Source of the DNA: Pardosa pseudoannulata
Taxonomy: Eukaryota; Arthropoda; Arachnida; Araneae; Lycosidae
DNA: 64,000 bases
Reading direction: 5' to 3'
Assembly: GCA_032207245.1 (NCBI GenBank)
Contig: CM063498.1
Span: forward strand, 54,390,244-54,454,243
Shown here: piece by piece, positions 39,676-50,900 of the stretch
How the letters are laid out: the number at the start of each line of letters is the position of its first letter
How positions within the stretch are numbered: the stretch's first letter is position 1
Translations under genes and position numbers: made by a program
Notes under the pieces: model-generated
Database searches by the model: none
Told to the model about the DNA's origin: nothing
What the model saw: the letters and a program-made list of their open reading frames with translations, nothing else

Positions 39676-40187
39676 ATCAGAAGCTCTTGATTCTACATCA
39701 TTGGCTTCAATACATCACACATGTGTGAGATTGGAGCAGTAAATAATTACAAAAAGAAAAAATAGAAACTGCATTAAAAACTACAATAAGAAATCAGAAC
39801 ATTAAACCACGAACAACAAAATATTAAAAACATCAAAAAGAAAAAGAAAATTAATCTCTGGGTGTCGACTGCAGGATCTCTCCTGCCTCCTAATATCGAT
39901 TGCGATATACATGCATAGATAAATATTCAGCATGATCCTATTAAGTAAAACTCAAGGAACCTTATAAAAAATTCAGATATCCGGGAAGGTGTAAATACAA
40001 AATCAAACAGAATTTAAATGATAAATTTTAAAAATATAATAAAATTTTAATTTTATATAAATGGTATTTCAAAATATCAGTAGTAGTAAAGTGACAAAAA
40101 TCATATACGATGGTCCAGTTTCCCTTTCTATTAATCTGGAATATTAACTTTTCAGCCTAGTGCTACCAAATGTTATAGGAAATTGAA
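39676..40187. other. AT-rich DNA, nothing recognised
   Basis: No supportable gene or repeat. Confidence 0.5.
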
Positions 40188-41073
40188 TTAACCCTCTGAC
40201 TGCTCATCCCGCGATTTTCGCAGACATGTGTTTTTCTTTCTTTATTAAGAAGCACATTCCGCCTTTCCATCTTTTAACTCTTAGACAGTTTCATTTTTTT
40301 GCAGAATTCAGTCAAAAAATGCCACATTTCCTAATTGCATTTTTTTGTTCATTTTACGTTTTTAAGTAAAGATTTGTTATTAAAATTAACATTTCTAATA
40401 TTTTTTTAGCATTTATTACAGCTTTTTTTCTTTCTATGAAAGCATCATAGAACTGAAGTTTACCTTTAGTCTCATCGATATCCAAGTTAATTTTTGGAAT
40501 TCCAGTGAAAGCAAATCTAGGAGGCGGATCTTAAGGATTATTACAATTAATTTTAAAAAAATTGTCTTGCTTGACTGATTCCATCTGTACTAGTATCAGA
40601 GTCACTACTATATAGGTCATCTAGTAAATTTTCGCTACTATAATTTACAGATAATTCAGTTTCTGATTCCGAGTCACAGTTCGAATCACAAGAAATTAGC
40701 TCCATACGCTCTGAATTATCCATTATTTAAAAGTAAAAATATATTATTCAACTCTTACATCAATAAAATTATCAGGCGGTTAATAAAATATAACCAGAAA
40801 GCTATACACTGAAAGATAACAATTCGTCTTCTGATACAAAACATGCGAAAACACCCGCGCTTTTGAACCAATCAGAGTAGAAAATACAATAAACTGCAAA
40901 CTATCATTTACTTGACATCTTACAAATAATTTGTTACTAAAATTGCAAAAAAATACTGCCAAAACAGTTCAAGCGAAATAGAAATCAGATTGATCGTACG
41001 CCGTACGGGCAAATCAGTAAAGGCCCGAAAGCTGTGCCCGTACGGCGTACGGGCTAAACAGGGAAGGGGTTAA
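40188..41073 (-). mobile_element. piggyBac-type element 1, TTAA-flanked, with transposase N-terminal remnant
   Basis: TTAA at 40188-40191 and 41070-41073 flank ends beginning CCC (CCCTCTGACTGCTC, and on the other side CCCCTTCCCTGTTTAG). piggyBac elements insert at and duplicate TTAA and usually begin CCC. A 16-bp inverted repeat, CGTACGCCGTACGGGC (40995-41010) against GCCCGTACGGCGTACG (41036-41051), lies inside the right end. The minus-strand coding remnant supports the family. The element is about 880 bp, far shorter than a full piggyBac of about 2.4 kb or more, so most of the transposase is deleted. Confidence 0.85.
40425..40723 (-). pseudogene. piggyBac transposase N-terminal fragment
   Basis: A start at 40723 gives MDNSERMELI and an acidic, Ser/Asp-rich stretch (ESETELSVNYSSENLLDDLY, then SSDSDTSTDG), typical of piggyBac transposase N-termini. 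The frame then stops in a T run (TTTTTTTAA). In another frame PPPRFAFTGIPKINLD and KLQFYDAFIE follow, matching the start of the conserved domain (F.FTG.PGIN...FF..F). The DDD catalytic core is absent. Reading frames are broken and it cannot encode an active enzyme. Confidence 0.78.
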
Positions 41074-41813
41074 CCAGTGGAATATATTATATACAGTATT
41101 AGACGTTTAATTAGGTAATAAATATAATTATATGACTAGAACCTTAGTTATAATAAACAATAGAATTATAGATAATGTGTTATAAATTGAAATTAACTGT
41201 ATTTCAATTGAAATTTATTAAAAAATAAATTTTTTTATATTATAACATCTGAAATTAGTTTTTATGAAAGCTTAGTTTCTCATCATAGAAAACAATATAA
41301 AAAATCTTTTCTAAAAAAAATTAGTATTTCAATTCTCCAACTTATATAAATTCAATTCTCCAACTTATATCTCCAACAATATATATACTTAAACTATGCA
41401 ACAAAAAAATAAGCAATTTTTAAAGAGATAGCGGTTTACAAATTGGGCAGTCAGAGTGTTAAATCCGGAACTTCATATGAGACCTAGATGTATAAGAGTA
41501 TATAGAGTATAACTGTATATAAAGTATAAGATAATTCTTTGTTTAACCCTTTATATCCTGAATTAATTTACCATCAACTTTCTTACTGCATTTTTGCATC
41601 ATTAGATAAGTTTTAATGGAGGATAATCATAGAAAAAAGAAAATATATTTTTACTGTATTTTAGTAGTTAATTTAGCAGCTGGTAGTTTCTAGTACTAAC
41701 ATATATTTTTGACTCTATGATAGCAAATAAAACATTAAAATATAAATAAAACAAATGAAATGCTTTCCTGCGAAATATAGTCTCTTTAAAATAATAGTAC
41801 CAAACAACTGGTT

Positions 41814-41868
41814 GGTTTGGTTTGGTTTGGTTTGGAGCGCTACGGTCTACTTTTTGCAATAAGAGGGA
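41814..41868 (-). mobile_element. tRNA-derived SINE, 5'-truncated copy with (CCAAA)n tail
   Basis: GGTTTGGTTTGGTTTGG followed by AGCGCTACGGTCTACTTT and AAGAGGG is identical in order to the tail end of the SINE at 42222. Everything 5' of the AAGAGGG word is missing, as expected for incomplete reverse transcription. Confidence 0.85.
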
Positions 41869-42221
41869 ATTGTAGAATTTTTAAGTTCATTCGGTACCAG
41901 TTTTCATTTTCAGGCAAGATATATGGCAATTCTATAAACAATGACGAAAATTTCCGATTATTTTTAGAGGAAAAGGTTACTTCGTGGAGTTTCCATACGA
42001 GCAGTAATTGAAAGTATGCGTTTCACATCGAGAAGAACATAACTTATTGAAACCGAATTTAAATAACTAAATAAATCCGTAACATATATCGTTGTCATAC
42101 ATTTTCTCAGAGGAGCAATTGTAATTTTCTCTTAATACCAAATGCACTATAAATGGGGATTTTCTACTTAAAGCCCAATTCTTAAGGTTACAAAGATTTA
42201 TATCCTTATATTAAGAATATT

Positions 42222-42399
42222 TGGTTTGGTTTTGGAGCGCTACGGTCTACTTTCTGGAACAAGAGGGCTAATGAGACCGGGACCTACTGCTTAAAGCCGA
42301 TTCCGAATGGCTACGAACATCCATGCCACTGTGGGATTCGAATCCACGAACTCCGGTTCCGAAGGCCAGCACCCTAACCAATCGGCCATCGTTCGGCCC
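42222..42399 (-). mobile_element. tRNA-derived SINE, full-length copy
   Basis: On the minus strand it starts GGGCCGAACGATGGCCGATT, a tRNA-like head with an A-box-like GGCCGATTGGTTAGGGTGC, and has a B box GGATTCGAATCCC at 42333-42345. The body (GCTTTAAGCAGTAGGTCCC, GTAGACCGTAGCGCTCC) ends in a (CCAAA)n tail. About 178 bp. Pol III would transcribe it from the internal boxes, and a LINE would have to supply mobilisation. Related copies lie at 61361-61533, 41814-41868 and 17587-17745. The clear tRNA-like ends and variable tails make this a secure SINE call. Confidence 0.9.
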
Positions 42400-42699
42400 A
42401 AATAACTAGTAATAAACCACTAAATGTACTCAATTGAGAAACACGTGTATTAACTCTACCACAAATGACCTTCGAATGTAAGTACGCCAGTTATAAAATC
42501 CCTACTATGTGAATAAAAATGATTCCTGATTGGTGCTGTCATTTATTTTGTGCTGTAGGAACTGCACTGTTCATGACCTTGCGAGTACCGTCAGTATAGG
42601 TGTTGGATTGAAACAGTACTGATAAGTACAGTCAGGATAAAAAGGGTTAAGAAATAATTAACACTGTATTTATTACTAAACTAGCATATAGCCTGTCAT

Positions 42700-43465
42700 A
42701 TGACGATATCAGTAAAATTTTCAATTTTCCAGAATTGTAAAGTACCCTATGCGGCAGGTTAAAAAAGGTTTGTTTTGGAGCTAAGAATTATCTTCCAACA
42801 AAAAATAATCGATGATTAAATTTAAAATTATCACACATGTACCTAATATATTATTTAAGCCAAATATAAAAGAAAGGTATTTACGTAATATATCATTTCA
42901 GTGATAAAACGTATAAAAATAATTCATACGATATTTAAATAATTTAAAATTAGAAATGATGAAATGACATTTACACTAAACATACCAAAAATCAAATGAC
43001 AAAAGGTTAATGTAAAAAAAGCGATGGGAAATGAATTAAAAATTCTTATTCTTTGTTTGAATAATAATTGACAAAAAACGAATTTGTTTAATAAATAAAG
43101 CTTATTTGATATTCTAATAATATTTCATACATTTATAATCAGAAAAATAAATTCATGATTGGTAGAAATGATATATTAATGTTGGTATGTTTAGTGTTAA
43201 AGGAATGACGTCACTATGCTAGGATAAAAATGGTATTTTTACCTGTTTATTATGTTATAACTTGATAAACTTAATCGCCTGCTCTTAACCGGACAAAACA
43301 GGGCTTGAAATAATGGCATCAAATGCAAAAAAGGGGAGAAAATGTGGATTTCAAACGTTGCTAACCCTAACTCATCAAGAATCTAAAATTGATGCCTCTA
43401 TACATTCCAGGTACAACCGCTTCATAAATTCGAGGACAGGCGGACAGATAATTTAAGCTATTATT
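42700..43465 (+). repeat. Dispersed repeat D, copy 2, carrying an inserted MITE
   Basis: It is colinear with the reverse complement of 8786-9430: CCTATGCGGCAGGT, AATCGATGATTAAATTTAA, GATATTTAAATAATTTAAAA, CGCCTGCTCTTAACCGG, GCGGACAGATAATTTAAG and TATATAGGGG. It is interrupted by the element at 42971-43200. Confidence 0.82.
42971..43200. mobile_element. TTAA-type MITE with 15-bp perfect inverted ends
   Basis: The ends are CACTAAACATACCAA (42974 on) and TTGGTATGTTTAGTG (to 43196), exact reverse complements. The right flank is TTAA (43197-43200). The left flank is TTA, consistent with a TTAA duplication that lost one base. The insert is absent from the related copy at 9145-9170, where a single TTAA occurs at the matching place. 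The interior is AT-rich without coding content. It is probably a piggyBac-like non-autonomous element. Confidence 0.8.
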
Positions 43466-43666
43466 ATATAGGGGATAATATTGAATAATTAATAGAAAAT
43501 ATTATAATATTGAGGATATAATAAAAAGCTAGACATGAAAAACGAATTTTCCATTTTCTAATTAGACTCTCCTTAATCAGGTATGTGTAGATATGGATAG
43601 GTGTCTCTGATCCTTAGTGGGCTATAATATTTATCTATCAGCGAACTCATACAGTAATTCGTTTTT

Positions 43667-44430
43667 CTAAGCTATTTCTGAACAATTATATATATTTTTC
43701 AGTTGTGTTTTAAATTTTGTGACATAAACCTTGGTAAGATATTTCAACATATTTTTGGCACAAAGACTCCATAGACAATACTTAACAAAAGTAGTTTTAT
43801 TTCTTCAATTCAGTTCCGTTCATTAGCTTCAAGAGAATATTAATTAGATGTAACTAATACCTAAGCATACAAGTAATTTCCTATGAACACTTAAATGTAT
43901 ATAAATTATTTGTAAGTAATCAAATGTATAGATAAATCTACAGTTCCTTGGAAAGTATTTCTAAATTTCTTTTTCATTTTTTCCTTTCGTTTGATATGAA
44001 ATAAATATCTGATGCTATATTTCGGTGACATAGTTATGATTGAGTGTACTAATGTTATTGTAATTTTTATATTAATTAATTTTATATTAAATAATGTTAT
44101 TGTAATTTCCTATGAACACTTAAATGTATATAAATTATTTGTAAGTAATCAAATGTATAGATAAATCTACAGTTCCTTGGAAAGTATTTCTAAATTTCTT
44201 TTTCATTTTTTCCTTTCGTTTGATATGAAATAAATATCTGATGCTATATTTCGGGGACATAGTTATTATTGAGTGTACTAATGTTATTGTAATTTTTATA
44301 TTAATTTTATATCTGTGATCATATAAAAAATAAAAAGTCATGATGTACATTGGACCTAATAACATTTTTTGTAATTTTTAATTCGAAAAATTATTTTTTT
44401 ATAAATAAACAGCAAATTTTATGCTTAAAA
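43667..44430 (+). repeat. Segment S, copy 1, with two units of a 229-bp tandem repeat
   Basis: From CTAAGCTATTTCTGAACAAT to the ATAAACAGCAAATTTTAT word this segment matches 48132-49375. It includes a 229-bp unit (GTAATTTCCTATGAACACTT ... GTGTACTAATGTTATTGTAA) starting at 43873 and 44102. The minus-strand frame at 44135-44365 is incidental. Confidence 0.92.
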
Positions 44431-44477
44431 ATAGATTTATCATCAAGAAACACATTTTATTTAAGTTAATACAAATT

Positions 44478-44705
44478 TATTATGTTATAACTTGATAAAC
44501 TTAATCGCCTGCTCTTAACCGGTGAAAACAGGGCTTGAAATAATGGCATCAAATGCAAGAAAAGGGGCGAAAGTTTGGATTTCAAACGTTGGTAACAATA
44601 ATTCATCAAGAATCCAAAATTGATGCCTCTATACATTCCAGGTACAACGGCTTCATAAATTCAAGGACAGGCGGACAGATAATTTAGGCCATTATTATAT
44701 ATTGG
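44478..44705 (+). repeat. Dispersed repeat D, copy 3 (partial)
   Basis: It repeats GTTATAACTTGATAAACTTA, CGCCTGCTCTTAACCGG, GAAATAATGGCATCAAATGC and GGCGGACAGATAATTTAGG from copy 2, only 1.2 kb away. It lacks the outer half seen in copies 1 and 2. It lies about 90 bp from the exon B donor. Confidence 0.88.
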
Positions 44706-44796
44706 ATATATGAATTTTCGAATGAGGATCAAGTGTTTCAGAAGATTAAATAATGTTAAGCTACTGTTATAAATAATTGTTATAGAATCTGGTTAC

Positions 44797-44971
44797 CTGT
44801 GTGCATTCCTATCCTGAGTTTCAGCTGTTCTTTAGGTCTGTGCTTGATTGTAAAGGATAGTACAGCGTCCAGAAGTCGGAGGGACATTCGTGCAATTTCT
44901 CTGGCGTGCAAGTGGCCGTTCCTCACAGGTAAACCAGAAACTACCATGTAAGCGTCCCCAATCGTTTCTAC
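44797..44971 (-). CDS. Guanylate cyclase exon [11 protein letters not shown] to RIGMHTG, active-site core
   Basis: This 175-nt exon (58 codons plus one base) starts in phase 0 and ends in phase 1. It begins [20 protein letters not shown], runs through [11 protein letters not shown] and LLDAVLSF, and ends KLRIGMHTG. In this family Glu 2 (codon at 44966-44968) recognises guanine and Asp 6 (44954-44956) binds the second metal ion. Both are present. The acceptor is TTTTCTAG and the donor is ACAG|GTAACC. The 195-bp tandem array begins only a few bases upstream of the acceptor, so the polypyrimidine tract lies in or next to a repeat unit. About 90 bp beyond the donor is a partial copy of dispersed repeat D (44478-44705). 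Confidence 0.96.
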
Positions 44972-44975
44972 CTAG

Positions 44976-47900
44976 AAAACAATATACAATAAATACTTTA
45001 ACAAATATATTTTGCTTTTTTCTTTTCTTATAAATTAAGATATACATTTAGATACAAATACAAAGATAAGAGATACAGTAGAAACTACAGTATTCTAATA
45101 AATAAATTTCTAATAATTACTAATTTTAGATATAGATTTTTAAATGATACGTCTCTATTAATCAAGCGGAGAATTATAATCAATCTGCAATAACTACTAA
45201 AAGAAATGTATTTTGTTTTTTTTTGTCAGAAATTAAGATATACATTTGCAATAAAATATTAAGATACCTGATACAGAAGAAATTTCAGTATTCTAATAAA
45301 TTTTTAATATTTACTAATTTAAGATATAGATTTTTAAATGATACGTCTCTATTAATCAAGCGGAGAATTATAATCAATCTGCAATAACTACTAAAAGAAA
45401 TGTATTTTGTTTTTTTTTGTCAGAAATTAAGATATACATTTGCAATAAAATATTAAGATACCTGATACAGAAGAAATTTCAGTATTCTAATAAATTAATT
45501 TTTAATATTTACTAATTTAAGATATAGATTTTTAAATAATACGTTTCTATTAATCAAGTAGAGAATTAACGAATATACAATAAGTAGTACAACAAATGTA
45601 TTTTGATTTTTCTTTTGTCCGAAATTAAGATATACATTTGCAATAAAATATTAAGATACCTGATACAGAAGAAATTTCAGTATTCTAATAAATTTTTAAT
45701 ATTTACTAATTTAAGATATAGATTTTTAAATAATACGTTTCTATTAATCAAGTAGAGAATTAACGAATATACAATAAGTAGTACAACAAATGTATTTTGA
45801 TTTTTCTTTTGTCCGAAATTAAGATATACATTTGGAAACTAATACAGGGATACCTCCTACAGTAGAAATTTCAGTATTCTAATAAATTAATTTCTAATAT
45901 TTACTAATTTCAGATATAGATTTTTAAATAATACGTCTCTATTAATCAAGCAGAGAATTAACGAATAATCAATCTGCAATAACGAATATACAATAACTAC
46001 TACAACAAATATATTTTGCTTTTTCTTTTGTCCAAAATTAAGATATACATTTGGAAACAAATACAAGGATACCAGATACAGAGAAACTTCAGCATTCTAA
46101 TAAATTAATTTCAAATATTTAATAATTTTAGGTATAGTTTTTAAAATATACGTCTCTAATAATCTAGCAGAAAATTCAATAATAATCAATATACAACAAC
46201 TACTACAATAAATGCTTTTTCTTTTGTCCAAAATTAAGATATACATTTGGAAACAAATACAAGGATACCAGATACAGAGAAACTTCAGCATTCTAATAAA
46301 TTAATTTCAAATATTTAATAATTTTAGATAGACATTTTTAAATAATACGCCTCTATTACTCTAGCAGAGAATTAACGAATAATCTATATACAATCACTAC
46401 TACAACAAATGTATTTTGCTTCTTCTTTTGTCCACAATTAAGATATACATTTCAAAACAAATACAAGGATACCAGATAGAGTAGAAATTTAATTATTCTA
46501 ATAAATTAATTTCTAATATTTACTAATTTCAGATTTAGTTTTTTTAAATAATACATCTATATTAATCTAGCAGAGAATTAACGAATAATTAATATGCAAT
46601 TACTAATACAACAAATGTATTTTGCTTTTTCTTTTCCCCGAAATTAAGGTATACATTTGGAAACAAATACAGCTATACATGATACAGTATAAATATCAAC
46701 AAACTAATTTTTAATATTTACTAATTTAAGATATAGATTTTTAAATAATACGTTTCTATTAATCAAGCAGAGAATTAACGAATAATCAATCTGCAATAAC
46801 GAATATACAATAACTACTACAACAAATATATTTTGCTTTTTCTTTTGTCCGAAATTAAGATATACATTTGCAATAAAATACTGAGATACCTGATACAGAA
46901 GAAATTACAGTATTCTAAAAATTAATTTTTAATATTTACTAATTTAAGATATAGATTTTTAAATAATACGTTTCTATTAATCAAGTAGAGAATTAACGAA
47001 TATACAATAAGTAGTACAACAAATGTATTTTGATTTTTCTTTTGTCCGAAATTAAGATATACATTTGGAAACTAATACAGGGATACCTCCTACAGTAGAA
47101 ATTTCAGTATTCTAATAAATTAATTTCTAATATTTACTAATTTCAGATATAGATTTTTAAATAATACGTCTCTATTAATCAAGCAGAGAATTAACGAATA
47201 ATCAATCTGCAATAACGAATATACAATAACTACTACGACAAATATATTTTGCTTTTTCTTTTGTCCAAAATTAAGATATACATTTGGAAACAAATACAGG
47301 AATCTCTGAAACAGTAGAAATTTCAGTATTCTAAAAAAAATAATTTCTAATATTTACTAATTCCAGGTATAGTTTTTTAAATGATACGTCTCTACTAATC
47401 TAGCAGAGAATTAACGAATAATCAATATATAATAACTACTACAACAAATGCTTTTTATTTTGTTCGAAATTAATATATATACTTGGAAGCAAATACAAGG
47501 ATACCAGATACAGAAGAAAATTCAGTATTCTAATAAACTAATTTCTAATACTTACTAATTCCAGGCATAGTTTTTAAAATAATACGTCTCTATTAATCTA
47601 TCAGAGAATTAACGAATAATGAATAAACTATATAATAAATTAGTTTCAGATATAGATTTTTAAATAATACGTCTCTATTAATCTAGCAGAGAATTAACGA
47701 GTAATCAAAGTGCAATAATGAATATACAATAAATACTACAACAAATGTATTTTGCCTTTTCTTTTGTCCGAAATAAAGATATATATTTGGAAACAAATAC
47801 AGGGATACCTGATACAGTAGAAATTTCAGTATTCTAATAAATTAGTTTTTAATATTTACTAACTTCAGATATAGTTTTTTAAATAATATGTCTCTATTAA

Positions 47901-50900
47901 TCTAGCAGAGAATTAACGAATAATCAATATACAGTAATAAATACACAATAACTACTACAACAAATGTATTTTGATTTTTCTCTTCTCCAAAATTAAGCTA
48001 TATATTTGGAAACAAATACAGGGATACCAGATACAGTAGAAATTTCATTATTCTAATAAATAAATTTCTAATATTTACTAATTTCATATATAGTTTTTTT
48101 AAATAATACGTCTCTATTAATCTAGCAGAGAATTTTCTAAGCTATTTCTGAACAATTATATATATTTTTCAGTTGTGTTTTAAATTTTGTGACATAAACC
48201 TTGGTAAGATATTTCAACATATTTTTGGCACAAAGACTCCATAGACAATACTTAACAAAAGTAGTTTTATTTCTTCAATTCAGTTCCGTTCATTAGCTTC
48301 AAGAGAATATTAATTAGATGTAACTAATACCTAAGCATACAAGTAATTTCCTATGAAAACTTAAATGTATATAAATTATTTGTAAGTAATCAAATGTATA
48401 GATAAATCTACAGTTCCTTGGAAAGTATTTCTAAATTTCTTTTTCATTTTTTCCTTTCGTTTGATATGAAATAAATATCTGATGCTATATTTCGGTGACA
48501 TAGTTATGATTGAGTGTACTAATGTTATTGTAATTTTTATATTAATTAATTTTATATTAAATAATGTTATTGTAATTTCCTATGAACACTTAAATGTATA
48601 TAAATTATTTGTAAGTAATCAAATGTATAGATAAATCTACAGTTCCTTGGAAAGTATTTCTAAATTTCTTTTTCATTTTTTCCTTTCGTTTGATATGAAA
48701 TAAATATCTGATGCTATATTTCGGTGACATAGTTATGATTGAGTGTACTAATGTTATTGTAATTTTTATATTAATTAATTTTATATTAAATAATGTTATT
48801 GTAATTTCCTATGAACACTTAAATGTATATAAATTATTTGTAAGTAATCAAATGTATAGATAAATCTACAGTTCCTTGGAAAGTATTTCTAAATTTCTTT
48901 TTCATTTTTTCCTTTCGTTTGATATGAAATAAATATCTGATGCTATATTTCGGTGACATAGTTATGATTGAGTGTACTAATGTTATTGTAATTTTTATAT
49001 TAATTAATTTTATATTAAATAATGTTATTGTAATTTCCTATGAACACTTAAATGTATATAAATTATTTGTAAGTAATCAAATGTATAGATAAATCTACAG
49101 TTCCTTGGAAAGTATTTCTAAATTTCTTTTTCATTTTTTCCTTTCGTTTGATATGAAATAAATATCTGATGCTATATTTCGGTGACATAGTTATTATTGA
49201 GTGTACTAATGTTATTGTAATTTTTATATTAATTTTATATCTGTGATCATATAAAAAATAATGTTATTGTACATTTCCTAATAACACTTAAATGTATATA
49301 AAAGTTATTTTTTTATATAAATAAACAGCAAATTTTATAGATAAAAATCTACAGTTCCTTGGAAAGTATTTCTAATATTCTATCAGAGAATTAACGAATA
49401 ATCAATATACTATAACTACTAAAACAAATGTATTTTGATTTTTTTTTGTCCAAAATTAAGATATAGATTTGGAAACTAATGCAGGGATACCAGATACAGT
49501 AGAAATTTTCAGTATTCTAATAAATGCGTTTCTAATATACACACTAATTTCAGACACATTTTTTTTAAATAATATGTCTCTATTAATATTTCAGAGAATT
49601 AACGAATAATCAATATACAATAATTTCTACATCAAATGTATTTTGCCTTTTCTTTTGTCCGAAATTAATATAAACATTTGGAAACAAATACAGGAATACC
49701 TGACACAGTAGAAATTTCAGTATTTTAATATATTAATTTGTAATATTTACTAATTTCAGATATAGTTTTTTTAAATAATATGTCTCTTTTAATCAAGCAG
49801 AGAATTAACGAATAATCAATATATAATAAGGAATTTACAATAACTACAACAACAAATGTATTTTGCTCTTTCTTTTCTCCAAAATTAAGATATACATTTG
49901 GAAACAAATACAGGAATCTCTGAAACAGTAGAAATTTCAGTATTCTAATAAATTAACTTCTAATGTTCACTAATTCCAGGTATAGTTTTTTAAATGATAC
50001 GTCTCTACTAATCTAGCAGAGAATTAACGAATAATCAATATATAATAACTACTACAACAAATGCTTTTTATTTTGTTCGAAATTAATATATACACTTGGA
50101 AGCAAATACAAGGATACCAGATACAGTAGAAAATTCAGTATTCTAATAAACTAATTTCTAATACTTACTAATTCCAGGCATAGTTTTTAAAATAATACGT
50201 CTCTATTAATCTATCAGAGAATTAACGAATAATGAATATACTATATAATAAATTAGTTTCAGATATAGATTTTTAAATAATACGTCTCTATTAATCTAGC
50301 AGAGAATTAACGAGTAATCAAAGTGCAATAATGAATATACAATAAATACTACAACAAATGTATTTTGCCTTTTCTTTTGTCCGAAATAAAGATATATATT
50401 TGGAAACAAATACAGGGATACCTGATACAGTAGAAATTTCAGTATTCTAATAAATTAGTTTTTAATATTTACTAACTTCAGATATAGTTTTTTAAATAAT
50501 ATGTCTCTATTAATCAAGCAGAGAATTAACGAATAATCAATATATAATAAGGAATTTACAATAACTACAACAACAAATGTATTTTGCTCTTTCTTTTCTC
50601 CAAAATTAAGATATACATTTGGAAACAAATACAGGAATACCTGATACAGTAGAAATTTCAGTATTCTAATAAATTAGTTTTTAATATTTACTAACTTCAG
50701 ATATAGTTTTTTAAATAATATGTCTCTATTAATCTAGCAGAGAATTAATGAATAATCAATATAGAGTAACTACTACAACAAATGCTTTTTATTTTGTCCG
50801 AAATTAATATATACACTTGGAAGCAAATACAAGGATACCAGATACAGTAGAAAATTTCAGTATTCTAATAAACTAATTTCTAATACTTACTAATTCCAGG

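Larger units (their letters stand above)
41543..42650. mobile_element. piggyBac-type element 2, TTAA-flanked, with nested SINEs
   Basis: TTAA at 41543-41546 and 42647-42650 flank inverted ends CCCTTTATATCCTGA and (reversed) CCCTTTTTATCCTGA, which match at 14 of 15 positions. The element is about 1.1 kb and includes two SINE copies (41814-41868 and 42222-42399), so the original was about 860 bp. No transposase was recognised inside. Its superfamily rests on the TTAA site and the CCC ends. Confidence 0.75.

Noticed and set aside
42222..42399. A true tRNA gene
   Set aside because: A tRNA-like head with an internal box is present, but it continues into a body and CCAAA tail shared by other copies, and no cloverleaf could be completed. 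It is a SINE.
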